Shown: positions 7,592 to 15,670 of the stretch, piece by piece
Layout: the number at the start of each line of letters is the position of its first letter
Numbering within the stretch: position 1 is the first letter of the stretch
Origin: Sphingobacterium multivorum
GTDB lineage: Bacteria > Bacteroidota > Bacteroidia > Sphingobacteriales > Sphingobacteriaceae
Length of the DNA stretch: 64,000 nucleotides
Direction: 5' to 3'
Assembly (NCBI RefSeq): GCF_039511225.1
Contig: NZ_CP154261.1
Span: forward strand, 1 to 64,000
Notes under the pieces: model-generated
Seen by the model: the letters and a program-made list of their open reading frames with translations, nothing else
What the model was told of the DNA's origin: nothing
Database searches by the model: none
Translations under genes and position numbers: made by a program

Positions 7592-8713
7592 ATGAGATTC
7601 ATTGTATCAACATCAATTTTATTAAAGCAGTTACAAGCTATCAATGGTGCATCCAGTACAAGTACTGTTTTGCCAATCTTGGAAAACTTTCTTTTTGAAA
7701 TAAAAGACAATAACTTGACTATTTCTGCTACGGATCTGCAAACAAGTATGGTTACTTCTTTACAGATCGAAGCAAAGGAAGAGGGAAGAGTAGCCATGCC
7801 GTCGAAGATTTTGATCGAGACATTAAAAACTTTGCCAGATCAACCCGTAGCATTTTCAGTAGACATGAATACCTTGGCTATTGAGATCAGTGCCGGTGAT
7901 GGAAAATATAAATTGAGTGGAGAGAATGCTGACGATTTTCCTAAAATTCCTTCAATTGATAATGGTTCAGTTATTCAGATGCCTGCGCCTATTTTGTCTG
8001 AAGCAATCAGTAAGACGATCTTTGCTGTCAGTAATGACGAGTTGAGACCTGCGATGTCTGGTGTTTTGGTTCAATTAGCCGAAAAGAACGTGACTTTTGT
8101 CTCCACTGATGCACACAAGTTAGTGCGTTATTCAAGAACGGATATCGGAGCGGAAAAACCTGCATCCCTTATTTTACCGAAAAAAGCACTTTCTTTACTT
8201 AAATCTTCATTGCCATCCGATGATATTACAGTATCTATTGAATATAATCAAACCAATGCATTCTTTAGCTTTGGTAATATCAATTTGATCTGTCGGTTGA
8301 TTGACGAACGTTACCCAGATTATGCTGCTGTAATTCCTCAAGTCAATCCAAATAAGTTGACTGTCGATAGACTATTGTTTTTAAATACATTGAGACGGGT
8401 GGTGATTTTCGCTAATAAAACCACACATCAGGTTCGTTTGAAGATCTCAGGTAGTGAATTGCATATTTCTGCAGAAGATCTTGATTTTTCGAATGAAGCA
8501 CATGAACGTTTATCCTGTCAATTTGAAGGGGACGATATGGAAATTGGTTTTAATGCTAAATTCTTAGTCGAGATGTTGAATAACCTGGAGAGCGAAGAAG
8601 TTGTTTTGGAGATGAGTACACCAAATCGTGCTGGTTTGTTGATTCCGGCGGTATCTGAAGATCATGAAGATATTTTGATGTTGGTAATGCCGGTTATGTT
8701 AAACAACGCTTAA
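7592..8713 (+). CDS. dnaN: DNA polymerase III subunit beta (sliding clamp)
   Basis: The beta clamp encircles DNA and tethers polymerase III. The 373-residue protein starts MRFIVSTSILLKQLQ and shows the three-domain clamp layout with hallmark segments SATDLQTSM, LSGENADDFP, RPAMSGVL, STDAHKLVRY and a hydrophobic C-terminus (LMLVMPVML). The start at 7592 was chosen over an in-frame ATG at 7565 because clamps begin at MRF/MKF and the extra residues have no counterpart. Downstream, a DedA gene follows 13 nt after the stop. Confidence 0.97.
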   Translation: MRFIVSTSILLKQLQAINGASSTSTVLPILENFLFEIKDNNLTISATDLQTSMVTSLQIEAKEEGRVAMPSKILIETLKTLPDQPVAFSVDMNTLAIEISAGDGKYKLSGENADDFPKIPSIDNGSVIQMPAPILSEAISKTIFAVSNDELRPAMSGVLVQLAEKNVTFVSTDAHKLVRYSRTDIGAEKPASLILPKKALSLLKSSLPSDDITVSIEYNQTNAFFSFGNINLICRLIDERYPDYAAVIPQVNPNKLTVDRLLFLNTLRRVVIFANKTTHQVRLKISGSELHISAEDLDFSNEAHERLSCQFEGDDMEIGFNAKFLVEMLNNLESEEVVLEMSTPNRAGLLIPAVSEDHEDILMLVMPVMLNNA

Positions 8714-8726
8714 TCGTCTTTTCGCT

Positions 8727-9389
8727 TTGGAAATAATTACGCATCTTATTGACTTTGTACTCCATATCGATAAACATTTGGTTGAAATAGTCAATGATTA
8801 TCAGACTTGGACATACCTTATTCTGTTTCTCATCATTTTTGTGGAAACAGGAGTGGTTGTAATGCCTTTTTTACCAGGGGATTCGTTGTTGTTTGCCGCT
8901 GGTATGTTAGCCGCACAACCCAATGATCTTAACGTATGGTTGATGATTCTCATTTTATTGGTAGCCGCGGTGTCTGGGGATTCCTTAAACTATGCTATCG
9001 GTAAACACTTTGGTATGCGCCTTACAAAATTTAAGCTCTTTGGTAAGCAGGTTGTCAAAGATGAGCAAATTGCCAAAACACATTCTTTTTATGAGAAATA
9101 TGGCAGTAAAACAATTGTTATCGCTCGCTTTGTACCGATCGTACGTACCTTGGCGCCTTTCGTGGGTGGTATTGGAAGGATGAATTATGGTACTTTCATT
9201 ACCTATAATGTCGTAGGTGCGCTCTTGTGGGTGGGGGGTGTAACCCTAGCAGGGTACTTTTTAGGAAATATTCCTATTATAAGAGATAACTTCTCGAAGG
9301 TCGTATTGATTATTATTTTTATATCCATATTGCCGATAATCTTCGAGCTTGTAAAGGAAAAGATAAAAACTAAAAAGGGAATCCAATAA
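8727..9389 (+). CDS. DedA-family membrane protein (copy 1), TTG start
   Basis: DedA (SNARE-associated/VTT) proteins are inner-membrane proteins involved in envelope homeostasis; several are now linked to lipid-carrier flipping. This 220-residue copy has the family's first conserved motif (ETGVVVMPFLPGDSLLFAAG) and the second (RFVPIVRTLAPFVGGIGRM), with about four hydrophobic segments and a basic C-terminus. The start is a TTG: MEIITHLIDFVLHIDKHL aligns end to end with the ATG-started second copy, MELISQLIDFILHIDQHL. It follows dnaN by 13 nt and precedes the second copy by 27 nt. A terminator hairpin overlaps its stop codon. Confidence 0.92.
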   Translation: MEIITHLIDFVLHIDKHLVEIVNDYQTWTYLILFLIIFVETGVVVMPFLPGDSLLFAAGMLAAQPNDLNVWLMILILLVAAVSGDSLNYAIGKHFGMRLTKFKLFGKQVVKDEQIAKTHSFYEKYGSKTIVIARFVPIVRTLAPFVGGIGRMNYGTFITYNVVGALLWVGGVTLAGYFLGNIPIIRDNFSKVVLIIIFISILPIIFELVKEKIKTKKGIQ

Positions 9390-9403
9390 GATTCCCTTTT
9401 TTT
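9373..9403 (+). terminator. Terminator overlapping the stop codon of the first dedA
   Basis: AAAAGGGAATC pairs with GATTCCCTTTT around a 6-nt loop that contains the stop codon, followed by seven T. It ends 14 nt before the second dedA, so the two paralogues may be expressed unequally. Confidence 0.75.
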
Positions 9404-9416
9404 ATAGATCAAAAAA

Positions 9417-10064
9417 ATGGAACTCATTTCACAGCTTATTGATTTTATCCTGCATATCGATCAGCATCTTTTGCAACTGATCAATAGTTATGAAAATTGG
9501 ACTTATCTGATTTTGTTTTTAATCATTTTTGCGGAGACAGGATTTGTTGTTACCCCATTCCTACCTGGTGACTCCGTTTTATTTGCCTTGGGTGCAATCA
9601 TTGCCCGTCCGGATTGCCAACTTTCTTTACCATTATTTATAGTCGTTCTTATTTTTGCCGCTGTCTCCGGTGATTTTGTAAATTATGAAATTGGCAAATA
9701 TCTTGGATTTCGAGTTTTTAAGCCTGGATCAAGATTATTTAAACCGGCTTATCTGCAAAAAACACAAGAGTTCTATGCTAAACATGGGACAAGGACTATT
9801 GTTTATGCCCGATTTGTACCGATTGTCAGGACCTTTGCACCATTTGTGGCGGGCATTGGCCGAATGCCCTATACAACCTTCGGAAAATATAATATACTTG
9901 GGGGCATATTATGGGTTTCGTTATTTATTTTGGCTGGCTATTATTTTGGACAAATACCATTTTTTAAGCATAATTTTTCCCTTGTTATTTTGGCGGTTAT
10001 CTGTATTAGCTTAATACCCATGTTTATACAGTTTTTTTCGCAGACAAAAACAAAAAAAGATTAA
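9417..10064 (+). CDS. DedA-family membrane protein (copy 2)
   Basis: This 215-residue tandem paralogue of the preceding gene has the same N-terminal amphipathic segment, ETGFVVTPFLPGDSVLFALG, and RFVPIVRTFAPFVAGIGRMP, which are the conserved DedA motifs including the glycine-rich and arginine segments. Hydrophobic segments are spaced as in copy 1. It probably arose by local duplication. With an intrinsic terminator in the 27-nt gap upstream and no -7 box seen there, expression depends on read-through or an unrecognised promoter. Substrate is not predictable from sequence. Confidence 0.92.
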   Translation: MELISQLIDFILHIDQHLLQLINSYENWTYLILFLIIFAETGFVVTPFLPGDSVLFALGAIIARPDCQLSLPLFIVVLIFAAVSGDFVNYEIGKYLGFRVFKPGSRLFKPAYLQKTQEFYAKHGTRTIVYARFVPIVRTFAPFVAGIGRMPYTTFGKYNILGGILWVSLFILAGYYFGQIPFFKHNFSLVILAVICISLIPMFIQFFSQTKTKKD

Positions 10065-10126
10065 ACGTTACATACTAAATACAGTCTTTTAAGGTTAAAG
10101 GTTTGATACGAAATATCCCTATCAAA

Positions 10127-10162
10127 AAGTACAAATAATGCAGTTAGATATAGTTTGTACTT
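10127..10162. repeat. Inverted repeat upstream of the CAP-domain gene
   Basis: AAGTACAAA (10127-10135) and TTTGTACTT (10154-10162) are exact inverted arms with an 18-nt spacer; the flanks TATCAA and GATA extend the symmetry imperfectly. It lies about 70 nt before the start at 10231 and may be an operator or a leader hairpin. Confidence 0.4.
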
Positions 10163-10230
10163 GATAAGAGCAAAGGGGAGACGATAGTTTGGATATCTCG
10201 TAAACTCACTCAAGAAGATATTATTTACGT

Positions 10231-10803
10231 ATGAACTATTTGGTTTTAGCATTTACCCTGCTTTTTACACAGTCTATTTTTGCCCAACGTATCGTTGTCG
10301 ATCATCACCAGGCGACCGAGGCCTATGAATTACTGAACAAAATCCGTACAAATCCAGAACGGTATAAGAAAGAACTGAAGCTCTTCAACCTGCAGAAGAT
10401 TAAACGGACCAAACTCAATTGGAATAAGGAGTTGGCGGAGGTTGCAGTTTATCGTGCAAAAGATATGGCCAAGCGCTCCTATTTTGACCATGTTTCACCT
10501 GAGGGTTATGGGCCTAATTATTTCATTGACGAGGCGGGGTATAAACTTAACCCGGCATGGCTGTCCAAACGGAATGCAAACAATTTTGAGTCCATTGCGG
10601 CCAACCGATCTAGTGCTACAGCTGCCATTAAGGCTCTAATTATTGGAAAGGAAGCTCCGGGTTATCATCATCGCACACATTTACTGGGCATGGATCAGTG
10701 GAATGCTTCGCTATACGATATCGGCATTGGTTACGTCGAATGTAAAGGCGCCAAACCTTATGAAAGTTATTTAGTTGTTATCATTGCCAAGCACGACTGG
10801 TAA
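10231..10803 (+). CDS. Secreted CAP-domain (SCP/PR-1-like) protein
   Basis: The 190-residue protein has a signal peptide (MNYLVLAFTLLFTQSIFAQ) and a single CAP domain. Visible family marks are ELLNKIRTNPERYKKEL near the N-terminus (bacterial CAP helix alpha-1), LNWNKELAEVAVYRAKDMAK, and SYFDHVSPEGYGPN with the CAP histidine. A later pair of histidines (HHRTHLLG) may complete the metal site. CAP proteins are secreted and of diverse or unknown activity in bacteria. The gene stands alone between dedA and yicC with a 166-nt upstream region holding an inverted repeat. Confidence 0.85.
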   Translation: MNYLVLAFTLLFTQSIFAQRIVVDHHQATEAYELLNKIRTNPERYKKELKLFNLQKIKRTKLNWNKELAEVAVYRAKDMAKRSYFDHVSPEGYGPNYFIDEAGYKLNPAWLSKRNANNFESIAANRSSATAAIKALIIGKEAPGYHHRTHLLGMDQWNASLYDIGIGYVECKGAKPYESYLVVIIAKHDW

Positions 10804-10875
10804 ATAAGTGAAAGGTAATTTGGGGAGTATCAGCAATTAATCGACGCAGGGTATTCAATTTTTACCGAAAAGTCA

Positions 10876-10883
10876 TACCTTTG
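10876..10883 (+). promoter_or_regulatory. -7 promoter box immediately before yicC
   Basis: TACCTTTG fits TAnnTTTG exactly and ends 3 nt before the yicC ATG. Since transcription normally begins a few bases after this box, the mRNA would start at or next to the start codon. No convincing -33 element is visible. Confidence 0.6.
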
Positions 10884-10886
10884 CAT

Positions 10887-11762
10887 ATGATAAAATCCAT
10901 GACAGGATATGGCACGGCTTCCGCTGATAACGGTAAAGTTAAATATAGTGTCGAAATAAAGTCCTTAAATTCAAAATTCCTTGAATTAAATCTTCGCTTG
11001 CCCAAAGTTGTTTCGGACAAAGAATTGACCCTGCGCACTGAGAGCAGTAAACTTATTGAACGTGGTAAAGTTAACATGAATGTAACGGTTGAATACACGG
11101 ATCAAACAGCGAAGGCATCTTCTATTAATGCTGATTTACTCAAAAAATATTACAGTCAATTGCAGCAGATCGCATTGGAACTTAACGATACCAATGTCAA
11201 TCTGTTTGAACTGGCGTTAAATATGCCTGAAGTGATTACCAACAATGATGATTCGGTTGATGACGAAGAATCCAAAGTATTGATGGATGCTTTCTATGAT
11301 GCGGTCAAACGTTTTAATATATTTCGTGAAGATGAGGGCAATGTGCTCGCAGGAGATTTAAAAAAGCGCGCAGAGCTTATTTTAACTTATCTTGGAGAAG
11401 TAGAGGCCTTAGAAGTAGAACGTATTCCTTTGATCAGACAGCGTATTGAACAGTTTTTAAATGATACGGTGGGTAAAGATAATGTGGATCAAAACCGATT
11501 TGAACAGGAGCTGGTTTACTACATTGACAAATTGGATGTGACCGAAGAAAAAGTCCGATTGCGTGCCCATTGCAATTACTTTTTAAAGGCTTTTGATTCC
11601 GCGGATTCAAATGGGAAGAAACTGGGATTTATTTCACAAGAAATGGGGCGGGAGATCAATACCCTAGGCTCCAAAGCCAACCATGCTGGCATTCAACAGA
11701 TTGTGGTCAGAATGAAAGAAGAATTGGAAAAAATAAAAGAGCAATTGCTCAACGTATTATAA
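10887..11762 (+). CDS. yicC: YicC family endoribonuclease-like protein
   Basis: The 291-residue protein starts with the family hallmark MIKSMTGYG, which fixes the start at 10887 and not at the TTG six bases before. Other family features are the early SLNSKFLELNLRLP segment and the C-terminal DUF1732 stretch ending GREINTLGSKANHAGIQQIVVRMKEELEKIKEQLLNV. YicC proteins have been shown to be a distinct RNase family in E. coli, with a role in sRNA turnover; activity here is by homology. It heads the tight cluster yicC-gmk-nadD (2-nt gap to gmk), and yicC-gmk linkage is common in bacteria. Confidence 0.93.
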   Translation: MIKSMTGYGTASADNGKVKYSVEIKSLNSKFLELNLRLPKVVSDKELTLRTESSKLIERGKVNMNVTVEYTDQTAKASSINADLLKKYYSQLQQIALELNDTNVNLFELALNMPEVITNNDDSVDDEESKVLMDAFYDAVKRFNIFREDEGNVLAGDLKKRAELILTYLGEVEALEVERIPLIRQRIEQFLNDTVGKDNVDQNRFEQELVYYIDKLDVTEEKVRLRAHCNYFLKAFDSADSNGKKLGFISQEMGREINTLGSKANHAGIQQIVVRMKEELEKIKEQLLNVL

Positions 11763-11764
11763 GA

Positions 11765-12334
11765 ATGAGCGGTAAATTAATTATATTCTCGGCACCATCT
11801 GGAGCGGGAAAAACAACAATAGTAAGAGATCTTTTAAGTAAACACGGTGATAAGATTGAGTTTTCCATCTCAGCAAGTACACGTGATCCAAGAGGGCAGG
11901 AGGTGAACGGAAAAGACTACTATTTTATGTCGAAAGAAGAATTTTTACATAAGGTAGCAAAACAGGAGTTTATCGAATTTGAAGAAGTATATTCAGGGAC
12001 TTTCTATGGTACTTTGCGTTCAGAAATCGAACGTATTTGGAAAGAAGGTAAACATGTTATTTTTGACATCGACGTTGTCGGTGGGTTACGTTTGAAGTCA
12101 AAATTTCCAGAACAGGCAATTTCTATTTTCGTACAACCACCTTCTTTGGAGGTGCTTAAGGAGCGTTTAACAGGACGTGGAACGGATTCAGAAGAAAAGC
12201 TGAAAGAGCGTTTTGCCAAGGCAGAACTGGAACTTACCTATGCCAATAAATTTGATGTCATATTGAACAATTTTGATTTAGCTACAGCATGTGCCGAAGC
12301 TGAAAAAATTGTCATGGGATTTATCAATAAATAA
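11765..12334 (+). CDS. gmk: Guanylate kinase
   Basis: Guanylate kinase converts GMP and ATP to GDP and ADP in the cytoplasm. The 189-residue protein is normal length, with the P-loop FSAPSGAGKTT at its N-terminus, the GMP-binding segment STRDPRGQEVNGKDYYF (S-T-R-x-P-R-x-x-E-x-x-G-x-D-Y), FIEFEEVYSGTFYGTL and the lid region with RLTGRGTDSEEKLKERF. It follows yicC by 2 nt and precedes nadD by 4 nt, so the three are co-transcribed. Confidence 0.97.
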   Translation: MSGKLIIFSAPSGAGKTTIVRDLLSKHGDKIEFSISASTRDPRGQEVNGKDYYFMSKEEFLHKVAKQEFIEFEEVYSGTFYGTLRSEIERIWKEGKHVIFDIDVVGGLRLKSKFPEQAISIFVQPPSLEVLKERLTGRGTDSEEKLKERFAKAELELTYANKFDVILNNFDLATACAEAEKIVMGFINK

Positions 12335-12338
12335 GTTC

Positions 12339-12914
12339 ATGCGAAAGATTGGTTTGTTTTTTGGTTCTTTTAATCCGGTGCACGTAGGACATCTGATTAT
12401 AGCCAACTATATGGCCAATTTTACGGGGCTGGATGAAGTTTGGTTTGTGGTCTCGCCACAGAATCCATTTAAAAAGAAATCCACATTAGCAGATCCTTAT
12501 GACCGTTTGGAAATGCTGAATCTGGCCTTGGAAGACTGTGATCATTTGAAGGTAAGTGACATTGAATTCCATTTGCCCATACCATCGTATACCATCGATA
12601 CCTTAACGCATCTAAGCGAGAAATATCCAAACCGGGAATTTGTGCTACTCATGGGACAAGACAATTTGGAATCGCTGGAGAAGTGGAAAAATGCAGATAT
12701 TATCTTGCGTGATTACAATATCTATGTTTATCCAAGACCGGGGTTCGATAATGAAAAATTTAAAGATCATCCTGCAATCACCGTCACAGACACTCCGCTA
12801 ATGGAATTATCCTCTACCTTTTTGCGAAATGCAATCAAGGAAAAAAAGAATATTCAATTCTTTACCCCTAAAAAGGTGATTGAATTTATCGATAAGAAAG
12901 GTTTATACTCTTGA
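12339..12914 (+). CDS. nadD: Nicotinate-nucleotide adenylyltransferase
   Basis: NadD transfers AMP from ATP to nicotinate mononucleotide in NAD synthesis. The 191-residue chain opens with MRKIGLFFGSFNPVHVGHL, containing the nucleotidyltransferase GSFNPVHxGH motif, and has FVLLMGQDNLESL and the C-terminal SSTFLRNAI (ISSTxxR-type) motif. The start at 12339 is chosen because an upstream in-frame ATG lies within gmk and would add 16 unrelated residues. It is the last gene of yicC-gmk-nadD and is followed by a terminator. Confidence 0.95.
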   Translation: MRKIGLFFGSFNPVHVGHLIIANYMANFTGLDEVWFVVSPQNPFKKKSTLADPYDRLEMLNLALEDCDHLKVSDIEFHLPIPSYTIDTLTHLSEKYPNREFVLLMGQDNLESLEKWKNADIILRDYNIYVYPRPGFDNEKFKDHPAITVTDTPLMELSSTFLRNAIKEKKNIQFFTPKKVIEFIDKKGLYS

Positions 12915-13216
12915 TATAGACAGAAATAAACAAAGCATAATGTCCCCAGGTTTTATTAAATCCGGGGATTTTTGTTTGTAGGCATCTCAAGAAAATATTA
13001 AGGAATAATTTTTGCAGGAATAATATTTCACTTTTAAGCTCAAATAAGGCGATCGTTAATGAATAATTAAAATAGCCTGGACCGAAAAGCAATCATTCGT
13101 GAGAACCTGTTTTTTTAGCCTATCAGGTTTGTTTGGATAACAGCATGAGTATTTAGTTTAGTTCTGGGATTGTTGGGAAGGTTTATGATAGAGAAAAATA
13201 TATTAATTCGTATACT
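12915..13216. other. 302-bp gene-free region after nadD
   Basis: It contains the nadD terminator at its left end. An AACCTG/CAGGTT inverted pair around 13104-13130 is the only other structure noticed. No coding frame and no TAnnTTTG box for the gene at 13217 was found. Confidence 0.4.
12942..12974 (+). terminator. Intrinsic terminator after nadD
   Basis: GTCCCCAGG pairs with CCGGGGAT with one bulged A, an 11-nt loop and a following T-run. Confidence 0.7.
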
Positions 13217-13972
13217 ATGAGAAAGCTCGTTTTATTGATTATGTGTTTCGTGTATTGGGGGACCGGTTTTGCACAGACGGATAGTGCGGATGACAATAGT
13301 CTTTTTATGGATCCTGCCGTTATTGAGCTGCGGAGCAAAATGACCATACCACCTTACGGTTTGGATAAAGTAAAAGCATTAATTTCAAAAATAATCCCTG
13401 AAGAAGATAAGGAAACGACAGATGCGGGAATAAATGCGATTTCAGCCGTTGATTTTAAAAAGCTAACGCTGCGTGAAAAGTTCACCTATACCATGATTCA
13501 TGCCGAGCTATATGCGCAAAATTGTGCTATACCCGAGTATCAGACGCAGATCGACAAAAAAATATTTGCTACATTATTGGACGGCTTTAATGAATCCTCG
13601 TGGTCGCAAAGACAGACTGATTTTTTGCAGGAAAATAGGGATTCAGTGATGAAGCTTATTCAGGAATCTGTTGTCCGGAGCAAACGGATGGGGGTAAATT
13701 ATAAGCATGCCATAGTGGAGATTAATGGCTGGCAGATGATCCCTTTTATTGTTGATTATGCCAAGAAAACACCACAAGATAAAGATGCATTGACGTTGCT
13801 GTTATTACTGATGAAACGGGGTGAATACAGTGAATTTATAAAATCCAGTTCATTTAAAAAGTTGTATGGAGAGGACAGTAATTATTATTCGTTTCTAAAT
13901 TACAACAAAGAAAATGAGGCGCTGATCTTTAGTCGGGCGCTTAAATATTACGATGAGAAAAAAAGCAAGTAG
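13217..13972 (+). CDS. Secreted protein of unknown function
   Basis: I do not recognise this family. The 251-residue protein has a signal peptide (MRKLVLLIMCFVYWGTGFAQ) and a helical mature part with no obvious catalytic motif. It contains IDKKIFATLLDGFNESSWSQ and a late LLLLLMKRGEYSEFIKS segment. The next gene, 60 nt downstream on the same strand, encodes an exported formylglycine-generating-enzyme homologue, so the two may be one unit, though nothing in the sequence links them functionally. Start choice is supported by the signal peptide. Confidence 0.7.
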   Translation: MRKLVLLIMCFVYWGTGFAQTDSADDNSLFMDPAVIELRSKMTIPPYGLDKVKALISKIIPEEDKETTDAGINAISAVDFKKLTLREKFTYTMIHAELYAQNCAIPEYQTQIDKKIFATLLDGFNESSWSQRQTDFLQENRDSVMKLIQESVVRSKRMGVNYKHAIVEINGWQMIPFIVDYAKKTPQDKDALTLLLLLMKRGEYSEFIKSSSFKKLYGEDSNYYSFLNYNKENEALIFSRALKYYDEKKSK

Positions 13973-14032
13973 TGCAGTTGGATTTTTAGTATTCGAAACT
14001 TCAAATTTGTATTATAACAAACGGCAAGGAGA

Positions 14033-14872
14033 ATGAGGAAACTACTCTATTTGATAGGATTGATTGTTTTACATCTCCAATGTGAAGCCCAAGCTGGAAA
14101 CTATATCCAAATTCCAGCCGGAGACTATCATTTGGGCGATACAGCAAGCTTAGATAATCCCAAAAGAACAGTACATATCGAATCGTTCTGGATCTCGAGA
14201 TTTGAGCTGACGAATGCCGAATTTGAAAAATTTGTTCAGGCAACGGGCTACAGGACATTAGCAGAACGCTACCATAATGCCATGGTCTTTGAGCCTGGCC
14301 TGGCGGAGTTTCGCTGGTTGCAGGATAGTACGGCCTATTGGCGCTTTCCGAATGGTGTAAGTCGTGGCGGAATTACGGCAAAGATGGACCACCCAGTTAC
14401 CTGTATCTCTTACAAAGATGTACTGGCCTATTGTACATGGGCAAATTGTAGATTGCCATCTTTTGATGAGTGGGAGGTGGCAGCTAGAGCCGGAAGCGAA
14501 GGCTATTATTTTGAAGGTTTCAGTAAAGAGAATATGGGCGATTATGCAAATGTATGGCATGGAAGAGATCATTTGAAAGCTGATTATTCCGATGGTTATC
14601 TCTATACTTCTCCGGTCGGAAAATTCAAATCCAATCCATGGGGACTGTATGATATCTTTGGCAATGTATTTGAATTTTGCACCGGAAAGCTCGAAAGGGA
14701 TGGCAACCGCTCTATTGCACATGCCCGTGGAGGCTCCTGGTGGTGTAGTAAAAATAGCTGCGCCGCTTTCAATGCAGTGTACATCGGTTCTGTGAGTCCC
14801 AATGCCTCTTTTAGTAATTTGGGGTTTAGAATTGTAAAAAAAGCCTTTACTCCTGAGAATAAAGACTTTTAA
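14033..14872 (+). CDS. Exported formylglycine-generating enzyme (SUMF1/FGE) family protein
   Basis: The 279-residue protein begins with a hydrophobic signal peptide ending CEAQA (about 1-21), then an FGE-sulfatase domain: FWISRFELTNAEFEKFVQAT, HPVTCISYKDVLAYCTWANC, RLPSFDEWEVAARAG, WGLYDIFGNVFEFC and C-terminal ARGGSWWC...SNLGFR. Most bacterial SUMF1-like proteins lack the catalytic cysteines, but here C238-x4-C243 sits exactly where FGE has its copper-binding C-x4-C pair after GGS. It may therefore be a true cofactor-generating oxidase or a relative. No sulfatase lies in this window, so the partner is unknown. Its export is unusual for an enzyme expected to act on unfolded cytoplasmic substrates. 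Confidence 0.82.
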   Translation: MRKLLYLIGLIVLHLQCEAQAGNYIQIPAGDYHLGDTASLDNPKRTVHIESFWISRFELTNAEFEKFVQATGYRTLAERYHNAMVFEPGLAEFRWLQDSTAYWRFPNGVSRGGITAKMDHPVTCISYKDVLAYCTWANCRLPSFDEWEVAARAGSEGYYFEGFSKENMGDYANVWHGRDHLKADYSDGYLYTSPVGKFKSNPWGLYDIFGNVFEFCTGKLERDGNRSIAHARGGSWWCSKNSCAAFNAVYIGSVSPNASFSNLGFRIVKKAFTPENKDF

Positions 14873-14899
14873 AACAAACTCATCGTAAAGATTGATTTT

Positions 14900-15670
14900 C
14901 TATCTGCCCATCCAGCCACCATCGACTGTTAGGATGGTTCCATGAACATAATCGGAAGCTTTTGAAGCAAGGAATACTGCTGGCCCCTTAAAATCTTCTG
15001 GAGTTCCCCAGCGTCCTGCAGGTATACGGTCCAAAATGGACTTGGAGCGTTCGGGATCGTCTCTCAGAGCCTCGGTATTATCTGTAGCGATATATCCTGG
15101 AGCAAACCCGTTTACGTTGACACCTTTGGAAGCCCACTCATTTGCAAAAGCCTTTACCATGGATCCTACGGCACCTTTTGAAGCGGCATATCCTGGAACA
15201 TTGATACCACCTTGGAAAGTTAATAAAGATGCTGTAAATACGATTTTTCCAGTTCCACGTGAAATCATGTCCTTTCCAATCTCGCGCGTCAATATAAACT
15301 GTGCATTTTGATTGATTTCGATGATTTCATCCCAGTATTCATCAGGATGCTCAGCGGCAGGTTTTCGAAGGATGTTTCCTGCATTATTAAAAAGGATATC
15401 AATCGCAGGATGCGCTGATTTTACCTTTTCAATAAACGCGTAAAGCGCTGTCCGTTTGGCGAAATCACACTGATAGGCATAGAAATTTCTACCTAATGCT
15501 TTTACGGATTTTTCTACTGCGGAGCCTTCAATTTCCAATGACGCTGAAACGCCTATAATATCTGCTCCAGCTTCAGCCAATGCTTCGGCAATTGCCTTGC
15601 CAATTCCTCTTTTGCAGCCTGTTACCAAGGCTACTTTCCCACTTAAGTCAAAAGATTGCAGTATGGACAT
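14900..15670 (-). CDS. kduD: 2-dehydro-3-deoxy-D-gluconate 5-dehydrogenase KduD (SDR family)
   Basis: This is a classical short-chain dehydrogenase of 256 residues: NAD-binding TGCKRGIGKAIAEALAEAGA near residues 17-36, NNAGN, and catalytic Tyr/Lys in GYAASKG. The tail ASDYVHGTILTVDGGWMGR is typical of KduD and its relatives. In pectin and uronate breakdown KduD reduces 3-deoxy-D-glycero-2,5-hexodiulosonate to 2-keto-3-deoxygluconate, the step after KduI. The start at 15670 is chosen because the longer frame adds residues inside the previous gene and because the ATG overlaps the previous stop as TAATG. Substrate is inferred from the adjacent kduI. Confidence 0.9.
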   Translation of the reverse strand: MSILQSFDLSGKVALVTGCKRGIGKAIAEALAEAGADIIGVSASLEIEGSAVEKSVKALGRNFYAYQCDFAKRTALYAFIEKVKSAHPAIDILFNNAGNILRKPAAEHPDEYWDEIIEINQNAQFILTREIGKDMISRGTGKIVFTASLLTFQGGINVPGYAASKGAVGSMVKAFANEWASKGVNVNGFAPGYIATDNTEALRDDPERSKSILDRIPAGRWGTPEDFKGPAVFLASKASDYVHGTILTVDGGWMGR

